A stretch of DNA of 64,000 nt from Bifidobacterium breve (GTDB lineage Bacteria; Actinomycetota; Acidimicrobiia; Acidimicrobiales; Acidimicrobilacustridaceae), in NCBI GenBank assembly GCA_945860545.1, contig CAMAQM010000005.1:1-64000 (forward strand). Reading direction: 5' to 3'. Positions 47,501 to 56,747 of the stretch are shown here, in pieces. How positions within the stretch are numbered: position 1 is the stretch's first letter; each line of letters opens with the position of its first letter. The notes beneath the pieces were generated by a model. That model saw only the letters and a list, made by a program, of their open reading frames with translations. It had not been told where the DNA came from and made no database searches. The translations under genes and the position numbers were made by a program.

Positions 47501-50500
47501 AGCACCCCAGGGGTCAGCACCACGTTGAACTGCAGTTCGATGCGACCGCCGGGAGGCAAGCTCCAGTTCGGGAACGACCACGACAGACGGCACACCCGGT
47601 TCACGTCGGTGCAGCCCGGCACCGGCGGGGACACCGGACTGCCGACCTCGGGAGTGAACACCACCGATGACGGTGGGTTCACCCCGGCGGGCAGCACGTA
47701 GTTGATCAGGTAGGGCGCGCCCGGGCTGCCCCCGGTGATAGTGGGGTCGAAGGTCAGCCCGGCGGGGAGTGGATCGACGACGACAGGGTTGGTGACGTTG
47801 TCGGTACCGGTGTTGGTGGTGACCAAACTGATGGGTGCGACGTCGCCGGGACCGATGCGGCTCTCGGGGCCCTTCGACAGCGACAGCGTCGGGGTGCCCT
47901 CGGTGACGGTCACGGTGGCTGACGCCGGCGGAATGGCGAACGTCGTGCCAGAAGGCTGCAACTGGGATTCACCAGCGGCGTCGGAAGTGTTGAGCAAACT
48001 CGCCGGGATCGGGGAAGCGGGGTTTGAAGCCAATGTCTGGCGAACCTTGACACGGAAACACACCGTGGCGTTCGGGCATCCGCCACTCGTCGGGTAGTTC
48101 GGTGACGGCAACAACTCGTACCCGTTGTTCGAGTTGGTGAACGTGAATCGCAGACCCTTCACTGATGCGGGCAGCACGCCTGACGGCAGGCCTGGGGTGG
48201 CCGAGGCGGTGCGGGTGCCGACCACCCAGATCCCGTTGGTGCAGTTCGCCACCGACGTGCAGGCATCCACCTGCACCCTGTTGGCTCCGACAGGGAAATT
48301 CACCCGGATCTGCCCGGAGTAGTCGACAGCGTCGAAGAAGTCCGTGTCGACGTCGGTGACCACGAGACGCTTGAGGTTCAGGGTGCCCGTGTTGGTGACC
48401 CGGTGACGCACGTCCATGATCTGGTCGGCGAGGCCCGGTTTGGGTCGGACGACCGTGGACGGCACCAGGCTCTTGTTGAACGACCCACCCGAACTCGGAG
48501 GGGCCGCCGAGATGGTCGGACCACAGAAGGTCTGTGATGGGGTGTCGATCCCGACCGCAGCACAGTTTCGGAACGTGGCGGACGGGGACACACCGTCACG
48601 GAGACGCACGGAGTACGCCACCCGGAACGTGTCCCCCACCCCGAGGTTGCCGGTGACACGAACCCGGATCCCGGTGGCTCGGGCCAGGAGCGCCGTGTCG
48701 GTGCCGACGTAGGGCACGTAGTCAGCGACCGTGGGGTCGTAGACCTCGAGATCGCTGGCCGGTGAGGCCGTCACGGCACGCAGGCTGGTGAGTCGCACCA
48801 CCCCGAACGGGTTGGCTGACGCCGACGGGTCCGGCGGGTCGACGAGCACCACGTTGGTCACCGGCACGTTGCCCGAGTTGCGGAACGAAAGATTGAAGGT
48901 CAGGTCCTGGCCGGGGGTCATGGTTGTGACCCCGTTGGTCGACTTCGTGCCACTGCCCACCGCAGGGTTCGGAGCGACCACGGCCACCGACGCACAGGCG
49001 TCGCTGGTGGCCGACCCGGTGCCGTCCACCTCGGACGACAGCGTCACCTCGGCACAGTTGGTCAGTCCCCCATCGGTGACATCCGCCATCGCCGCACCCG
49101 GGGCGGTGCCGTGCAACTCGAGGATGCCCGCAGCCCCCGGCGCGATGACGGCGGTCTGCCCACCGGACACGCCGGTGAACGTGACGCTGACCGATGCGGC
49201 GGCCACCCCGGCGGTACAACCGAGGTCAGCCAGGTTCACGAGGTCGCCGGACGCCGGGCGGGCAAGGATCTGCGGTGCGGGATCGGCACCGCTGCGGCAG
49301 TCCACGGCCACCTCGGCTGAGGTCGCCCCCGCCGGGAAGGTGATGCGACCCCGGGTGACATCGACCTTGGCGAAGTCGGTCACGGCGCTCGGGCTCGGTT
49401 CGCGCAGTCGCATCACCGAAACCGGGAACGCCGAGTCGTTGGTGGCGGTTATCCGCATCGACACCCCGGAGTCCTGCCCCGCAACCACATTCCCGTCGGC
49501 GCGGTAATCGCCGTTGCTGTCAGCGAAGAACGCCTTGTTCGCCGTGACCCGAACGTCACCGGGCTGAATGGCGTAGGTGGCACACACGTCGGTGCCCGCC
49601 GTGCTCGCCCCACCAACGGCCCGCACCGAAGGGGCAGCGCAGTTCGTCACCAGCTCGGTGGTGGTGGGTTCGAGCGGCGCTCCGCTGGTCCGATAGGTGG
49701 AGCGCAGCACGACGGGGACCCGCACGGCCGACGGCGTGGGGCTGTAGGGAAGCAGCGCCCCCCCGCTGTCAGTGAACCGGTAGCGGATACCGGTCACGTC
49801 GGCGGCGGCGACCCCACCGGGCAACACCAACGCCGGTCCGGCCTGCGCAAGGGATGCCACCCAGTCCGAGTCGGTGCACGCAGTTCCCACGGGAAGCTGA
49901 CACGTCTCAACCACGACCCGGTTGGCACCATCGGGGAAGCTGTCCACGACCCCGACACCCGTGAGATCGAACCGTTCGAATGTTGCTGCCGTCGTGTCGG
50001 CAACTCTGACCTCGTTCACCGGGGACGAACTCGTAGACGTGTTGCGCACTCCGAGAATGATCTCGCTCGGTGCCGCCGACCCGGCCAGGCCACTGTCGGG
50101 CGACCACGACTTGGTGGCCACCGCGTCGTAACGGACCGGGATGACGGCGGTGACGTCCGCTGTGTCCTGCGCCGGTTCGGCGAGATCGGCGGTGGCGGTT
50201 GCCGTGTTGGTGATGACCTGGCCGTCGATGACCGCCGTCTCCGACGGGAGGCGCATCCCGATGGCGATGGCCTGTGACGACCCGGCGGGGAGACCCACCT
50301 GTCCGCCTCCGAGGGGCACCACGAAGGTCACGCGCAACAGCCGGGTTGCCGGGTTCCAATCCACGGTCCTCTGACTGTTCGAGGTGGGTAGCGACGTCAC
50401 GTCGAATTCAGCGGGCAGGACATCCTCGACGACGAGGTTGGCGCACGGCACCTCAAGTGATGAACACGACACGACCACACGGAATTCGGTCTCCTGGCCG

Positions 50501-50718
50501 GGAGCGAGAGTGTCGGGGCTGGCCTGCTTGTCGAGACCCACCACCGCCGTGCCGTTCGCTGGCGCAACCGTGACCTCGCTGGTTGACGTCGGGTCGTCGG
50601 TGGACGCCGCCACCGTCGGCACGGTTGGAAGACCGAGCAGAAGCGTGGCCACCACCACGAGAGCGGCGGCGAATGATGCGCTACGTCGACGAGGAGCGAG
50701 CATGTCGTAAACCTTCAC
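44560..50718 (-). CDS. Giant LPXTG-anchored surface protein with DUF11-like and DUF5979/SpaA-like repeats
   Basis: 2,052 aa; signal peptide ASFAAALVVVATLLLGLPTVPTVAAS, repeated modules ending in VTNxY (for example VTKELDGAASQWAQGPYLVRVACTDPLGG), C-terminal LPATG + hydrophobic helix + RRR. Start may be ATG at 50703. Confidence 0.85.
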   Translation of the reverse strand: MKVYDMLAPRRRSASFAAALVVVATLLLGLPTVPTVAASTDDPTSTSEVTVAPANGTAVVGLDKQASPDTLAPGQETEFRVVVSCSSLEVPCANLVVEDVLPAEFDVTSLPTSNSQRTVDWNPATRLLRVTFVVPLGGGQVGLPAGSSQAIAIGMRLPSETAVIDGQVITNTATATADLAEPAQDTADVTAVIPVRYDAVATKSWSPDSGLAGSAAPSEIILGVRNTSTSSSPVNEVRVADTTAATFERFDLTGVGVVDSFPDGANRVVVETCQLPVGTACTDSDWVASLAQAGPALVLPGGVAAADVTGIRYRFTDSGGALLPYSPTPSAVRVPVVLRSTYRTSGAPLEPTTTELVTNCAAPSVRAVGGASTAGTDVCATYAIQPGDVRVTANKAFFADSNGDYRADGNVVAGQDSGVSMRITATNDSAFPVSVMRLREPSPSAVTDFAKVDVTRGRITFPAGATSAEVAVDCRSGADPAPQILARPASGDLVNLADLGCTAGVAAASVSVTFTGVSGGQTAVIAPGAAGILELHGTAPGAAMADVTDGGLTNCAEVTLSSEVDGTGSATSDACASVAVVAPNPAVGSGTKSTNGVTTMTPGQDLTFNLSFRNSGNVPVTNVVLVDPPDPSASANPFGVVRLTSLRAVTASPASDLEVYDPTVADYVPYVGTDTALLARATGIRVRVTGNLGVGDTFRVAYSVRLRDGVSPSATFRNCAAVGIDTPSQTFCGPTISAAPPSSGGSFNKSLVPSTVVRPKPGLADQIMDVRHRVTNTGTLNLKRLVVTDVDTDFFDAVDYSGQIRVNFPVGANRVQVDACTSVANCTNGIWVVGTRTASATPGLPSGVLPASVKGLRFTFTNSNNGYELLPSPNYPTSGGCPNATVCFRVKVRQTLASNPASPIPASLLNTSDAAGESQLQPSGTTFAIPPASATVTVTEGTPTLSLSKGPESRIGPGDVAPISLVTTNTGTDNVTNPVVVDPLPAGLTFDPTITGGSPGAPYLINYVLPAGVNPPSSVVFTPEVGSPVSPPVPGCTDVNRVCRLSWSFPNWSLPPGGRIELQFNVVLTPGVLAGEVLTNTAGASGSDPDLGCAGTSVVNNALYGQGRFCTGATTVTTLAGDDFIAEKWIAADPGLGLRNAAGQIVSPDDPSCPRYVNDDRVYTRYPCTARVPAGGTIDYLIRGVNSGTNPATEIVLVDGLPVQGDVGVLLSGQARGTQWNQRPTMLSGVTNVEDYPGVTTGYTTAGFPSSAFCTANLARPPADTCPPSAFNAPFGASVTGFRTTMSFPANDLLDPGESFSLVWSMRAPIDLTSSLGEPVAWNSFAYRPSFRLPGGQTTVLPATEPLKVGVGMPLGTFVANKTVEGLPPGVPLEPFQMAYICEVTTPDEVVTEVASGTFTLVDGGSYTGPLVPDAATCRVWETNSQGGQSNMAGEESAAVVGINANDPAPVAVINEFDTGALTVSKAVVWDDVQPVPIPGPYLFDVSCAFPGPSDLLPGFPQQLALNDGESATIGDLPVGTTCDVTETETREAMEVTMAPSNAPTEEGTTVTVLVDEFDPNNPQALPGTEVEVTNTYTTGGVLVTKELDGAASQWAQGPYLVRVACTDPLGGLDPVIEELTLWPDDLTGTVSPIPAGYLCTVTEPNPGDAAGSTVSPAGSFVIPSYDPEPPGPVEVTVTNDYPAGSISVAKVLNGSAAAPMAGALFTLRVQCERDLVNGDGTQVFIDETVVLAGGESTLIDDTVPLGSRCWATETDTVGATEVAVSATVNAKVTIDAMDQDVTITATNTYEPGGSRAGADESGIRVTKVLAGDGVRWATGPFRFATTCTLAGYDLPGYPELVLDVDQLVGYVNPIPVGAVCTVTEVNDGSADGDVPRAVGTVTIPAVDQPAVDVVATNEFPLAVVEVAKELDGVGPGGSFVINLDCAVGSSRLNLSGSGAPFAMTGDPSSRLEISAGASVQVAVPVGATCSVTEPDARGAVSTQIVVSGGQTPDAFTVSGPTRVVVTNRYEPGAGGLPATGLGGFGPAWLAVGLVGLGVVLLWSARRRGAPA

Positions 50719-50800
50719 GTCAGCGGGAGACCGCTGCTGAACATGCGGACTCGGGGACCGCCAGAGTGTAGGTGGCGGCCCCCGTTGGCGCGAAGCGAGG

Positions 50801-50843
50801 TGGGCCAGGGTGGGATCGAACCACCGACCGAGCGATCATGAGT
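50801..50843 (-). repeat. Displaced 3'-half copy of the CAT-anticodon tRNA gene (att-like direct repeat)
   Basis: tgggccagggtgggatcgaaccaccgaccgagcgat is identical to 52103-52138, then one mismatch (c/t) and a further 6 identical bases; no matching 5' half follows. Confidence 0.85.
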
Positions 50844-50905
50844 GCCGCAAACCCTGTCCGCCCAGTCCATCAGGTGCGGAATCATGCAGTTGTGTGCGGT
50901 TCGAC

Positions 50906-50954
50906 CATCCCACCAGTCCGATGATTCCGGCCTGTCCGATGTGTTGGTGGGATG
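50906..50954. repeat. 10-bp perfect inverted repeat enclosing an 8-bp direct repeat
   Basis: catcccacca (50906-50915) and tggtgggatg (50945-50954); gtccgatg at 50916-50923 and 50934-50941. Confidence 0.65.
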
Positions 50955-51022
50955 AGTCTGTGGGATGACGTCTGGGGCAGGAGCACCGGCGATCCGCGGG
51001 TCGCGCTTGGTACCGTTCCCCC

Positions 51023-51685
51023 ATGAGACAGCGTTCCTCACCGCCTGTCAGCTGGGTTGTGCCCGACGGCAAGCAGGACTGGCTTGTCGGGACCGGTGCC
51101 ACACCCGCCGAACGAACCCTGATGTGGGCTGCGTCGCTCGGCGGGGTCGCGCTCTACGGATGGGCGTGGACCACGGACCAGTACCAGTGGGGATGGTGGC
51201 AGTACCTGCTCGCCATGGTCGTGGCCGCCGACCTCTTCGGCGGTGCGGTCGCCAACGCCACGAACTCCGCCAAGCGCCAGTACTTCGGCCCGCTGTCGCC
51301 CGACGCCGGTCCGGCTGGTCGCCTCGTCCACCGACAGCTGCTGTTTGCCGCAATCCACGTGTACCCATTCCTCGTGGTCGGCCTGTTCCCCGGAGGAACC
51401 TGGCTCTGGGCCATCGGCTTCTACGGCGGCATGCTGGCGTCGGTGACCCTCCTCGACCGATGGTGTCCGGTCTATCTACAACGGCCCGTTGCGGTGCTCG
51501 TCCTCGTCGCCGCCGTTGTCGGCAACGCCCTCGTTGCCGCTCCCGAAGGCTGGGCGTGGTTCATCCCGGTGTTCGTGGCGAAACTCGTCGTTGGGCACGC
51601 TGTCCGCGAGGAGCCCTATCGGCCAGCGGAGACTGATTTCCCGGCTGACCGGCCTGCGGGACGTGGCGCCGGGCGAGGAGCATGA
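51023..51685 (+). CDS. Hypothetical integral membrane protein
   Basis: 220 aa, MRQRSSPPVSWVVPDGKQDWLVGTGATPAERTLMWAASLGGVALYGWAW with five or more hydrophobic segments. Confidence 0.7.
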   Translation: MRQRSSPPVSWVVPDGKQDWLVGTGATPAERTLMWAASLGGVALYGWAWTTDQYQWGWWQYLLAMVVAADLFGGAVANATNSAKRQYFGPLSPDAGPAGRLVHRQLLFAAIHVYPFLVVGLFPGGTWLWAIGFYGGMLASVTLLDRWCPVYLQRPVAVLVLVAAVVGNALVAAPEGWAWFIPVFVAKLVVGHAVREEPYRPAETDFPADRPAGRGAGRGA

Positions 51686-52089
51686 TGCCGCCCACCTGGC
51701 ATGAGAAGCTGAACCGCCCTCAGGACCCGAAACGGAAGCGGCTCGACAAGGCCTTCGCCGGCATTCCTGCCGGCGAGATGCTCTACATCTCGACGCCGCG
51801 TGAGATCGACGGCCTCATCGGCACGATTCCCGAAGGGGAGACACTCGACGTTCACGAGTTGCGTCGACGACTGGCCGAGGCCAACGACGCCGATGCCACC
51901 TGCCCGACAACGACGGCCATCTTCCTCCGGATCGTGGCGGAGGCAGCACTCGACGAGATCGCAGATGGAGCCGACTGGGCCGACGTCACGCCCTTCTGGC
52001 GCGTCATCGACCCCGACGGGCCGATCGCAGACCGGCTCTCATGCGGACGCGAGACGGTGCGGGACCTCCGGCTCCAGGAGGCCGGCTGA
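51682..52089 (+). CDS. MGMT/ATL-like (alkyltransferase-like) family protein
   Basis: ATGA overlap with the upstream gene; PPTWHEKLNRP...ISTPREIDGLIGTIPEGETLDVHELRRRLAEANDADATCPTTTAIFLRIVAEAALDEI...VTPFWRVIDPDGPI resembles the MGMT-fold family, without the PCHR active site. Confidence 0.6.
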   Translation: MMPPTWHEKLNRPQDPKRKRLDKAFAGIPAGEMLYISTPREIDGLIGTIPEGETLDVHELRRRLAEANDADATCPTTTAIFLRIVAEAALDEIADGADWADVTPFWRVIDPDGPIADRLSCGRETVRDLRLQEAG

Positions 52090-52102
52090 CCCAGCCGGAG
52101 AG

Positions 52103-52175
52103 TGGGCCAGGGTGGGATCGAACCACCGACCGAGCGATTATGAGTCGCCTGCTCTAACCACTGAGCTACTGGCCC
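52103..52175 (-). tRNA. tRNA with CAT anticodon (elongator Met, or Ile2)
   Basis: Minus strand GGGCCAGTAGCTCAGTGGTTAGAGCAGGCGACTCATAATCGCTCGGTCGGTGGTTCGATCCCACCCTGGCCCA; 7-bp acceptor stem and anticodon loop CTCATAA. Confidence 0.9.
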
Positions 52176-52201
52176 CGTGGCAACGGTATACGGTGCCCGC
52201 C

Positions 52202-53482
52202 ATGGCAACCCATGACAACGCCGGGACGACTCCCCCGCTCACGATCACCGACGTGACGCTCGACGGCACCCCCACCGCACTGCGGTGCGTCAACGGACTC
52301 ATTGATGCCATCGGGCCGGAGGTGACGGCCCAGCCCGGCGACGACGTGATCAACGGGTCCGGTATGGCGGTCATGCCCGGTCTCGTCAACGCCCACACGC
52401 ACGCCGCCATGACGCTGCTGCGCGGTTACGGCGACGACCTGCCACTCATGGAGTGGCTCCAGACCCGCATCTGGCCGGCGGAGGCATCACTCGAACCCGA
52501 CGACGTCTACTGGGGGACGCGACTAGCAACCATTGAGATGCTGCGGTCGGGCACCACCGGGTTCGTCGACATGTACTGGCACGGCCCGTCGGTCGCCCGT
52601 GCGGTGGCCGACTCGGGTATGCGGGCGGTGGTGTCGAGCGTATTCATCGACGGTGGCGACCCAGCCCGAGGTGCCGCGCAGCGATCCGCTGTGATCGACG
52701 ACGTCGAGGCCATCGGATCGTACGGCCCACTCATCACGCCAGCGCTCGGACCGCACGCCATGTACACCGTCAGCCCCGAATCACTCGAGTGGATGGGAGG
52801 CGTCGCCGCCGAGCGGGGTCTGCCGGTGCACATCCACCTGTCGGAGACTCAAGGCGAGGTGAACGACTGTGTGGCTGCCCACGGGGTTCGCCCACCGGCG
52901 CTGCTGGATCGTTGCGGTCTGCTCGGGGCGAGCACGGTGTGCGCCCACGGCAACTGGCTGAACCACGACGAACTCGACCTGCTCGCCGAGCGGGGGGTGA
53001 CCGTGGCCACCAACCCGGTGTCGAACCTGAAGTTGGCGACCGGACAGATTTTCGATCATCCCGAGGCGCGACGGCGGGGGGTGCATGTTGGGCTCGGCAC
53101 CGACGGCACGGCGTCGAACAACAGTCTCGACCTGCTCGACGACGTCAAGGTGTTCGCCCTGTGGCACAAAAACGCAACCGGTGATCCCGCTGTCCTGCCC
53201 GCCGACGAGGCGTTGGCCGTCGCGTCGGGCGCATGTTCTCCGCTGCTCGGTGGCGGACCGATCGAGGTGGGGCGTCGGGCTGACCTGGTGCTGGTACGCA
53301 CCGACTCCGTTGAAATGACCCCGTCACCGCTGCCGGCCGCCCTCGTCTACGGAGCCACCGGACACCTGGTGGACACGGCGGTGGTGGCGGGCCGGGTGGT
53401 CATGGCGAACCGTGTCGTGCCGGGCACCGATGAGGTGCTCGCCGAGGTGCGTACACGAGCCGCCCGACTACGGACGCACTGA
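52202..53482 (+). CDS. Amidohydrolase (cytosine deaminase / MtaD-SAH deaminase-like)
   Basis: GLVNAHTHAAMTLLRGYGDDLPLMEWLQTRIWPAEA, PVHIHLSETQGEV, LGTDGTASNNSLDLLDDVK. Confidence 0.9.
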   Translation: MATHDNAGTTPPLTITDVTLDGTPTALRCVNGLIDAIGPEVTAQPGDDVINGSGMAVMPGLVNAHTHAAMTLLRGYGDDLPLMEWLQTRIWPAEASLEPDDVYWGTRLATIEMLRSGTTGFVDMYWHGPSVARAVADSGMRAVVSSVFIDGGDPARGAAQRSAVIDDVEAIGSYGPLITPALGPHAMYTVSPESLEWMGGVAAERGLPVHIHLSETQGEVNDCVAAHGVRPPALLDRCGLLGASTVCAHGNWLNHDELDLLAERGVTVATNPVSNLKLATGQIFDHPEARRRGVHVGLGTDGTASNNSLDLLDDVKVFALWHKNATGDPAVLPADEALAVASGACSPLLGGGPIEVGRRADLVLVRTDSVEMTPSPLPAALVYGATGHLVDTAVVAGRVVMANRVVPGTDEVLAEVRTRAARLRTH

Positions 53483-53506
53483 GCGGCACCGAACTGGTCC
53501 ACGATG

Positions 53507-53582
53507 TGGCTCCGGGGGTGGGGCTCGAACCCACGACCTAGCGGTTAACAGCCGCTTGCTCTGCCAGCTGAGCTACCCCGGA
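53507..53582 (-). tRNA. tRNA-Asn (anticodon GTT), CCA encoded
   Basis: Minus strand TCCGGGGTAGCTCAGCTGGCAGAGCAAGCGGCTGTTAACCGCTAGGTCGTGGGTTCGAGCCCCACCCCCGGAGCCA. Confidence 0.93.
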
Positions 53583-53615
53583 AAGCGCTTCCGACCCTAG
53601 CAGCGGCAGGGCTGC

Positions 53616-54779
53616 TCACTCACCTTCGAAATAGTCCCGGAGTTTCTGGCTGCGGTTCGGATTCCGAAGCTTCGCCAGGGTCTTGGATTCGATCTGGCGG
53701 ATCCGTTCTCTGGTCACCCCGAAGTGACGACCCACCTCCTCAAGGGTGTGGGGCTGGCCGTCGTCGAGACCGAACCGCATCCGGACGACTTCCTGTTCAC
53801 GTTCGGAGAGTTCGGCGAGGGTTTCGGCCAACGTGTCATTGAGCATGCGCCGGGCGGCGGACTCGGCGGGGGCTTCACTGTCCACGTCGGCGATGAAGTC
53901 CGACAGGCTCACCCCGTCGGACTCGCCCACGCTCTGGTCGAGCGAGAGCGGATCTTGGGCCATGCGCAACATGTCGCGGACCCTCTCCGGTGGCAGGTCC
54001 ACCACTGCGGCCACCTCTTCAATGCTGGGTTCCCGCTCGAGGTCCTGGGACAACTGTCGTTGCACCAGCAACACCCGGTTGATCGCTTCCACCATGTGGA
54101 CGGGGATCCGGATGGTGCGGCCCTGGTCGGCGATCGCACGGGTCACCGCCTGGCGGATCCACCAGGTGGCATAGGTGGAGAACTTGAAACCCTTGGAGTA
54201 GTCGAACTTCTCGACCGCCCGCATCAACCCGAGGTTCCCCTCCTGGATGAGGTCGAGCAACGGCAGGCCCCGGTTGGCGTACCGCTTGGCGATGGAGACC
54301 ACCAGCCGCAGGTTGGCCTGGGTGAGGTGAGCGCGGGCGTCCTTGCCGTCTCGAACCACCGCAGCGAGGTGGCGTCGCTGATCGGGCGCCATGGACTCGA
54401 GCGTGCCCGCCGTGCGGGCGTCGAGCAGTTCTCCGGCGGCGAGACATCCGGCTTCGATGCGTTGGGCGAGTGCCACCTCCTCAGGCCGGGTGAGGAGTGG
54501 GACCCGCGAGATCTCCTTGAGGTAGAGCCGGACCGAATCGGCCGACAGGGCGGCGTCGGGCGAGACCGAGCGGTACGAGTCGCGGGTCACCCCACGACGG
54601 CGCACCACGCTGAGCGTGCCCGGGCTCGACGACTCGAGCTGTCGCAACATCCGTTCGTCGACGAGGTCCAACAGCAGTCGCGCCGGCGGCCGGACCGCAC
54701 CGGGGGTGGCCTGATCGTCGGGGTCGGCGGGAGCGCCGTCGGGAACGTTCGGTTCGGGTTGTCGTCGGGGGGCGGTCAT
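53616..54779 (-). CDS. sigA: RNA polymerase primary sigma factor (RpoD/SigA)
   Basis: [130 protein letters not shown]. Confidence 0.94.
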   Translation of the reverse strand: MTAPRRQPEPNVPDGAPADPDDQATPGAVRPPARLLLDLVDERMLRQLESSSPGTLSVVRRRGVTRDSYRSVSPDAALSADSVRLYLKEISRVPLLTRPEEVALAQRIEAGCLAAGELLDARTAGTLESMAPDQRRHLAAVVRDGKDARAHLTQANLRLVVSIAKRYANRGLPLLDLIQEGNLGLMRAVEKFDYSKGFKFSTYATWWIRQAVTRAIADQGRTIRIPVHMVEAINRVLLVQRQLSQDLEREPSIEEVAAVVDLPPERVRDMLRMAQDPLSLDQSVGESDGVSLSDFIADVDSEAPAESAARRMLNDTLAETLAELSEREQEVVRMRFGLDDGQPHTLEEVGRHFGVTRERIRQIESKTLAKLRNPNRSQKLRDYFEGE

Positions 54780-56575
54780 GTCCGTCCCTCGTGCCGGTCA
54801 ATGAGCCAACCCAGAAGCACCGGTGCGGCGTCGGGGGCGGTGCGCGGGTCCCGCAGGGCTTCAAGGAGGGGTTTCAGCCACGCCACCACCCCGGCCAACT
54901 CGAGGGCCCGCTCATCGCCGGACATGCGGGCCTCGTTGCCCAGCACCGCGAGTTGCCGCTGGCCGGCTGCCTCGGCGAGTCGTTCGATGACCTCGGCCGG
55001 TTCGGACACGGGTTGTTCCACCCCGAGGCGCTGGAGCAACGCCAGGACCTCATCTGAGGTGTCGGCGAGCTGGCCGACCCGCCACTGGGCGTCTCGCAGT
55101 GACCGGTAGGCGTCGAGACACAGCGGGTCGGCGAACAGGGCGTCGTGGAGGGATTCGGCGAGATCCTCGGGCTGGGCCAGCACCAGACGCAACGCCTCGA
55201 GTTCTGGTGAGTCGTGCAGCACCGCCACGGTCGCCACGGCGGCGCGCTCCTCCCCCGCCGCACCGGACTGGCCGCGATCGGGGCGAGCGCCTGCGGCCCG
55301 ACCACGCCCGGCGAGACGGGTGCGCAACTCGTCGGGCGGGAGACGCAGGCGGTCGGCGAGGTCCATCACGTACTGGTCGCGCACCAGCGGATCGGGGTGC
55401 GAACCGATGACCTCGAGTGCGGCGGTGGCGGCGCGGGCCCGGGCTTCGGCGGTGGCGAGGTCCCGGCCGGCGAGGACCCGCTCCACTCGAAACCGCAGGA
55501 ACGGGATGGCGTTGGTGACAGCGGCGCGCAACGCGTCGGGGTCGGTACGGGCAAGGTCCCCCGGATCGCTGCCGGCGGGCATGGCCGCCACCGAAACCTC
55601 AAGGCCGTGGCGCTGTTCCCATTCATGGAAGCGTTCGGCGGCGTTCTGGCCGGCGGCGTCAGCGTCGAAGGCCAGAACGACCCGCGAGGCGTAACTGCGC
55701 AGGGTGCGCACGTGGTCCTCGGTCAGGGCGGTCCCACAGGTCGCCACCGCCCGGCCCACTCCCACTGCGGCGAACCCGATGACGTCGGTGTACCCCTCGC
55801 ACACGATGGCCTCATCGGCGTTGACGATCTCGGCCTTGGCCCAGTTCAGCCCGTAGAGCACCCGTGACTTGTCGTAGATGGGACTGCCCGACGAGTTCTT
55901 GTACTTGGGTCCCTCGTTACCGGGCATGAGTCGGCCGCCGAAGGCCACCGGGTCGCCGTTGGCGTTGAAGATGGGGAACAGCACCCGACCCCGAAAGGCG
56001 TCGGTGGGGCGCCCCCGCTGGTTCATGAATGCCAGGCCCGCCTCGACCAGCAACTCCTTGGGTTGGGGCAAGGCCCGCACCAGGGTGTCCCATGCGTCGG
56101 GCGCCCAGCCGAGGCGGTAGTGACGGACCTCGTCGCCGCTGAAGCCGCGGCTGCGCAGGTACTTGCGGGCGGCGGCGGCGTCGGGTGATTCGAGAAGTCG
56201 CTGATGGTAGAAGTCGACGGCGGCTTCCATGGCCTCCACGAGCCGCGACCGCCGCTTGCGATTCTCCCCGTCGCGTGCGTCGGTATAACGCAGCGTGATG
56301 TTGGACCGCGCCGCGAGGCGTTCGACTGCTGCGGCGAAGTCGAGGTGTTCGGCCTCACGGACGAACGTGATCACGTCACCCTTGGCTCCGCACCCGAAGC
56401 AGTAGTAGAGACCCTGTTCGGCGTTGACCGAGAACGACGGTGACTTCTCAGCGTGGAACGGGCACAGTCCCGACCACCGGCGACCGACGCGCTTGAGCTG
56501 CACGTGTTCGCTCACCACGGCCACGATGTCGCTGGCATCGCGCACCTGGGCGATGTCGTCATCGACAATTCCCAC
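54776..56575 (-). CDS. dnaG: DNA primase
   Basis: [62 protein letters not shown] zinc-binding domain and Toprim [33 protein letters not shown]; overlaps sigA start (ATGA). Confidence 0.94.
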   Translation of the reverse strand: MGIVDDDIAQVRDASDIVAVVSEHVQLKRVGRRWSGLCPFHAEKSPSFSVNAEQGLYYCFGCGAKGDVITFVREAEHLDFAAAVERLAARSNITLRYTDARDGENRKRRSRLVEAMEAAVDFYHQRLLESPDAAAARKYLRSRGFSGDEVRHYRLGWAPDAWDTLVRALPQPKELLVEAGLAFMNQRGRPTDAFRGRVLFPIFNANGDPVAFGGRLMPGNEGPKYKNSSGSPIYDKSRVLYGLNWAKAEIVNADEAIVCEGYTDVIGFAAVGVGRAVATCGTALTEDHVRTLRSYASRVVLAFDADAAGQNAAERFHEWEQRHGLEVSVAAMPAGSDPGDLARTDPDALRAAVTNAIPFLRFRVERVLAGRDLATAEARARAATAALEVIGSHPDPLVRDQYVMDLADRLRLPPDELRTRLAGRGRAAGARPDRGQSGAAGEERAAVATVAVLHDSPELEALRLVLAQPEDLAESLHDALFADPLCLDAYRSLRDAQWRVGQLADTSDEVLALLQRLGVEQPVSEPAEVIERLAEAAGQRQLAVLGNEARMSGDERALELAGVVAWLKPLLEALRDPRTAPDAAPVLLGWLIDRHEGRT

Positions 56576-56689
56576 CCCGCTCCAACCTCCCGCCCTGACG
56601 CTACCAGCGACAAGCCGGGACCGGTCCCGCGCCCCGATCCTCGTGGGGAGGGTCGGCCCGCTGGTTTCAACGGAGCGCCTCCTCGTGGC

Positions 56690-56712
56690 TATAATAGGAA
56701 TGATTCCCATTA
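56690..56712 (+). promoter_or_regulatory. TATAAT -10 element overlapped by a 21-bp Fur/Zur-type palindrome
   Basis: TATAAT at 56690-56695; TAATAGGAATGATTCCCATTA at 56692-56712, whose reverse complement TAATGGGAATCATTCCTATTA differs only at the centre and one symmetric pair. Confidence 0.65.
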
Positions 56713-56747
56713 AGTGACGACGCTCGTCGTCCGTTCAGAGGAGCACC

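Noticed and set aside
44560-50718. CRISPR array or intergenic repeats suggested by repeated motifs
   Set aside because: Repeats are diverged protein-domain repeats in one continuous frame, not identical short repeats with unique spacers.
50801-50880. A second functional CAT tRNA gene
   Set aside because: Only the 3' half (anticodon loop to discriminator) matches; the downstream sequence gccgcaaaccctg cannot form the D-arm and 5' acceptor strand.
50715-51041. 108-aa minus-strand ORF containing DRSVGGSIPPWPT
   Set aside because: Translated tRNA sequence; the same artefact (AQWLEQATHNRSVGGSIPPWPT) appears in the 51852-52208 ORF over the real tRNA.
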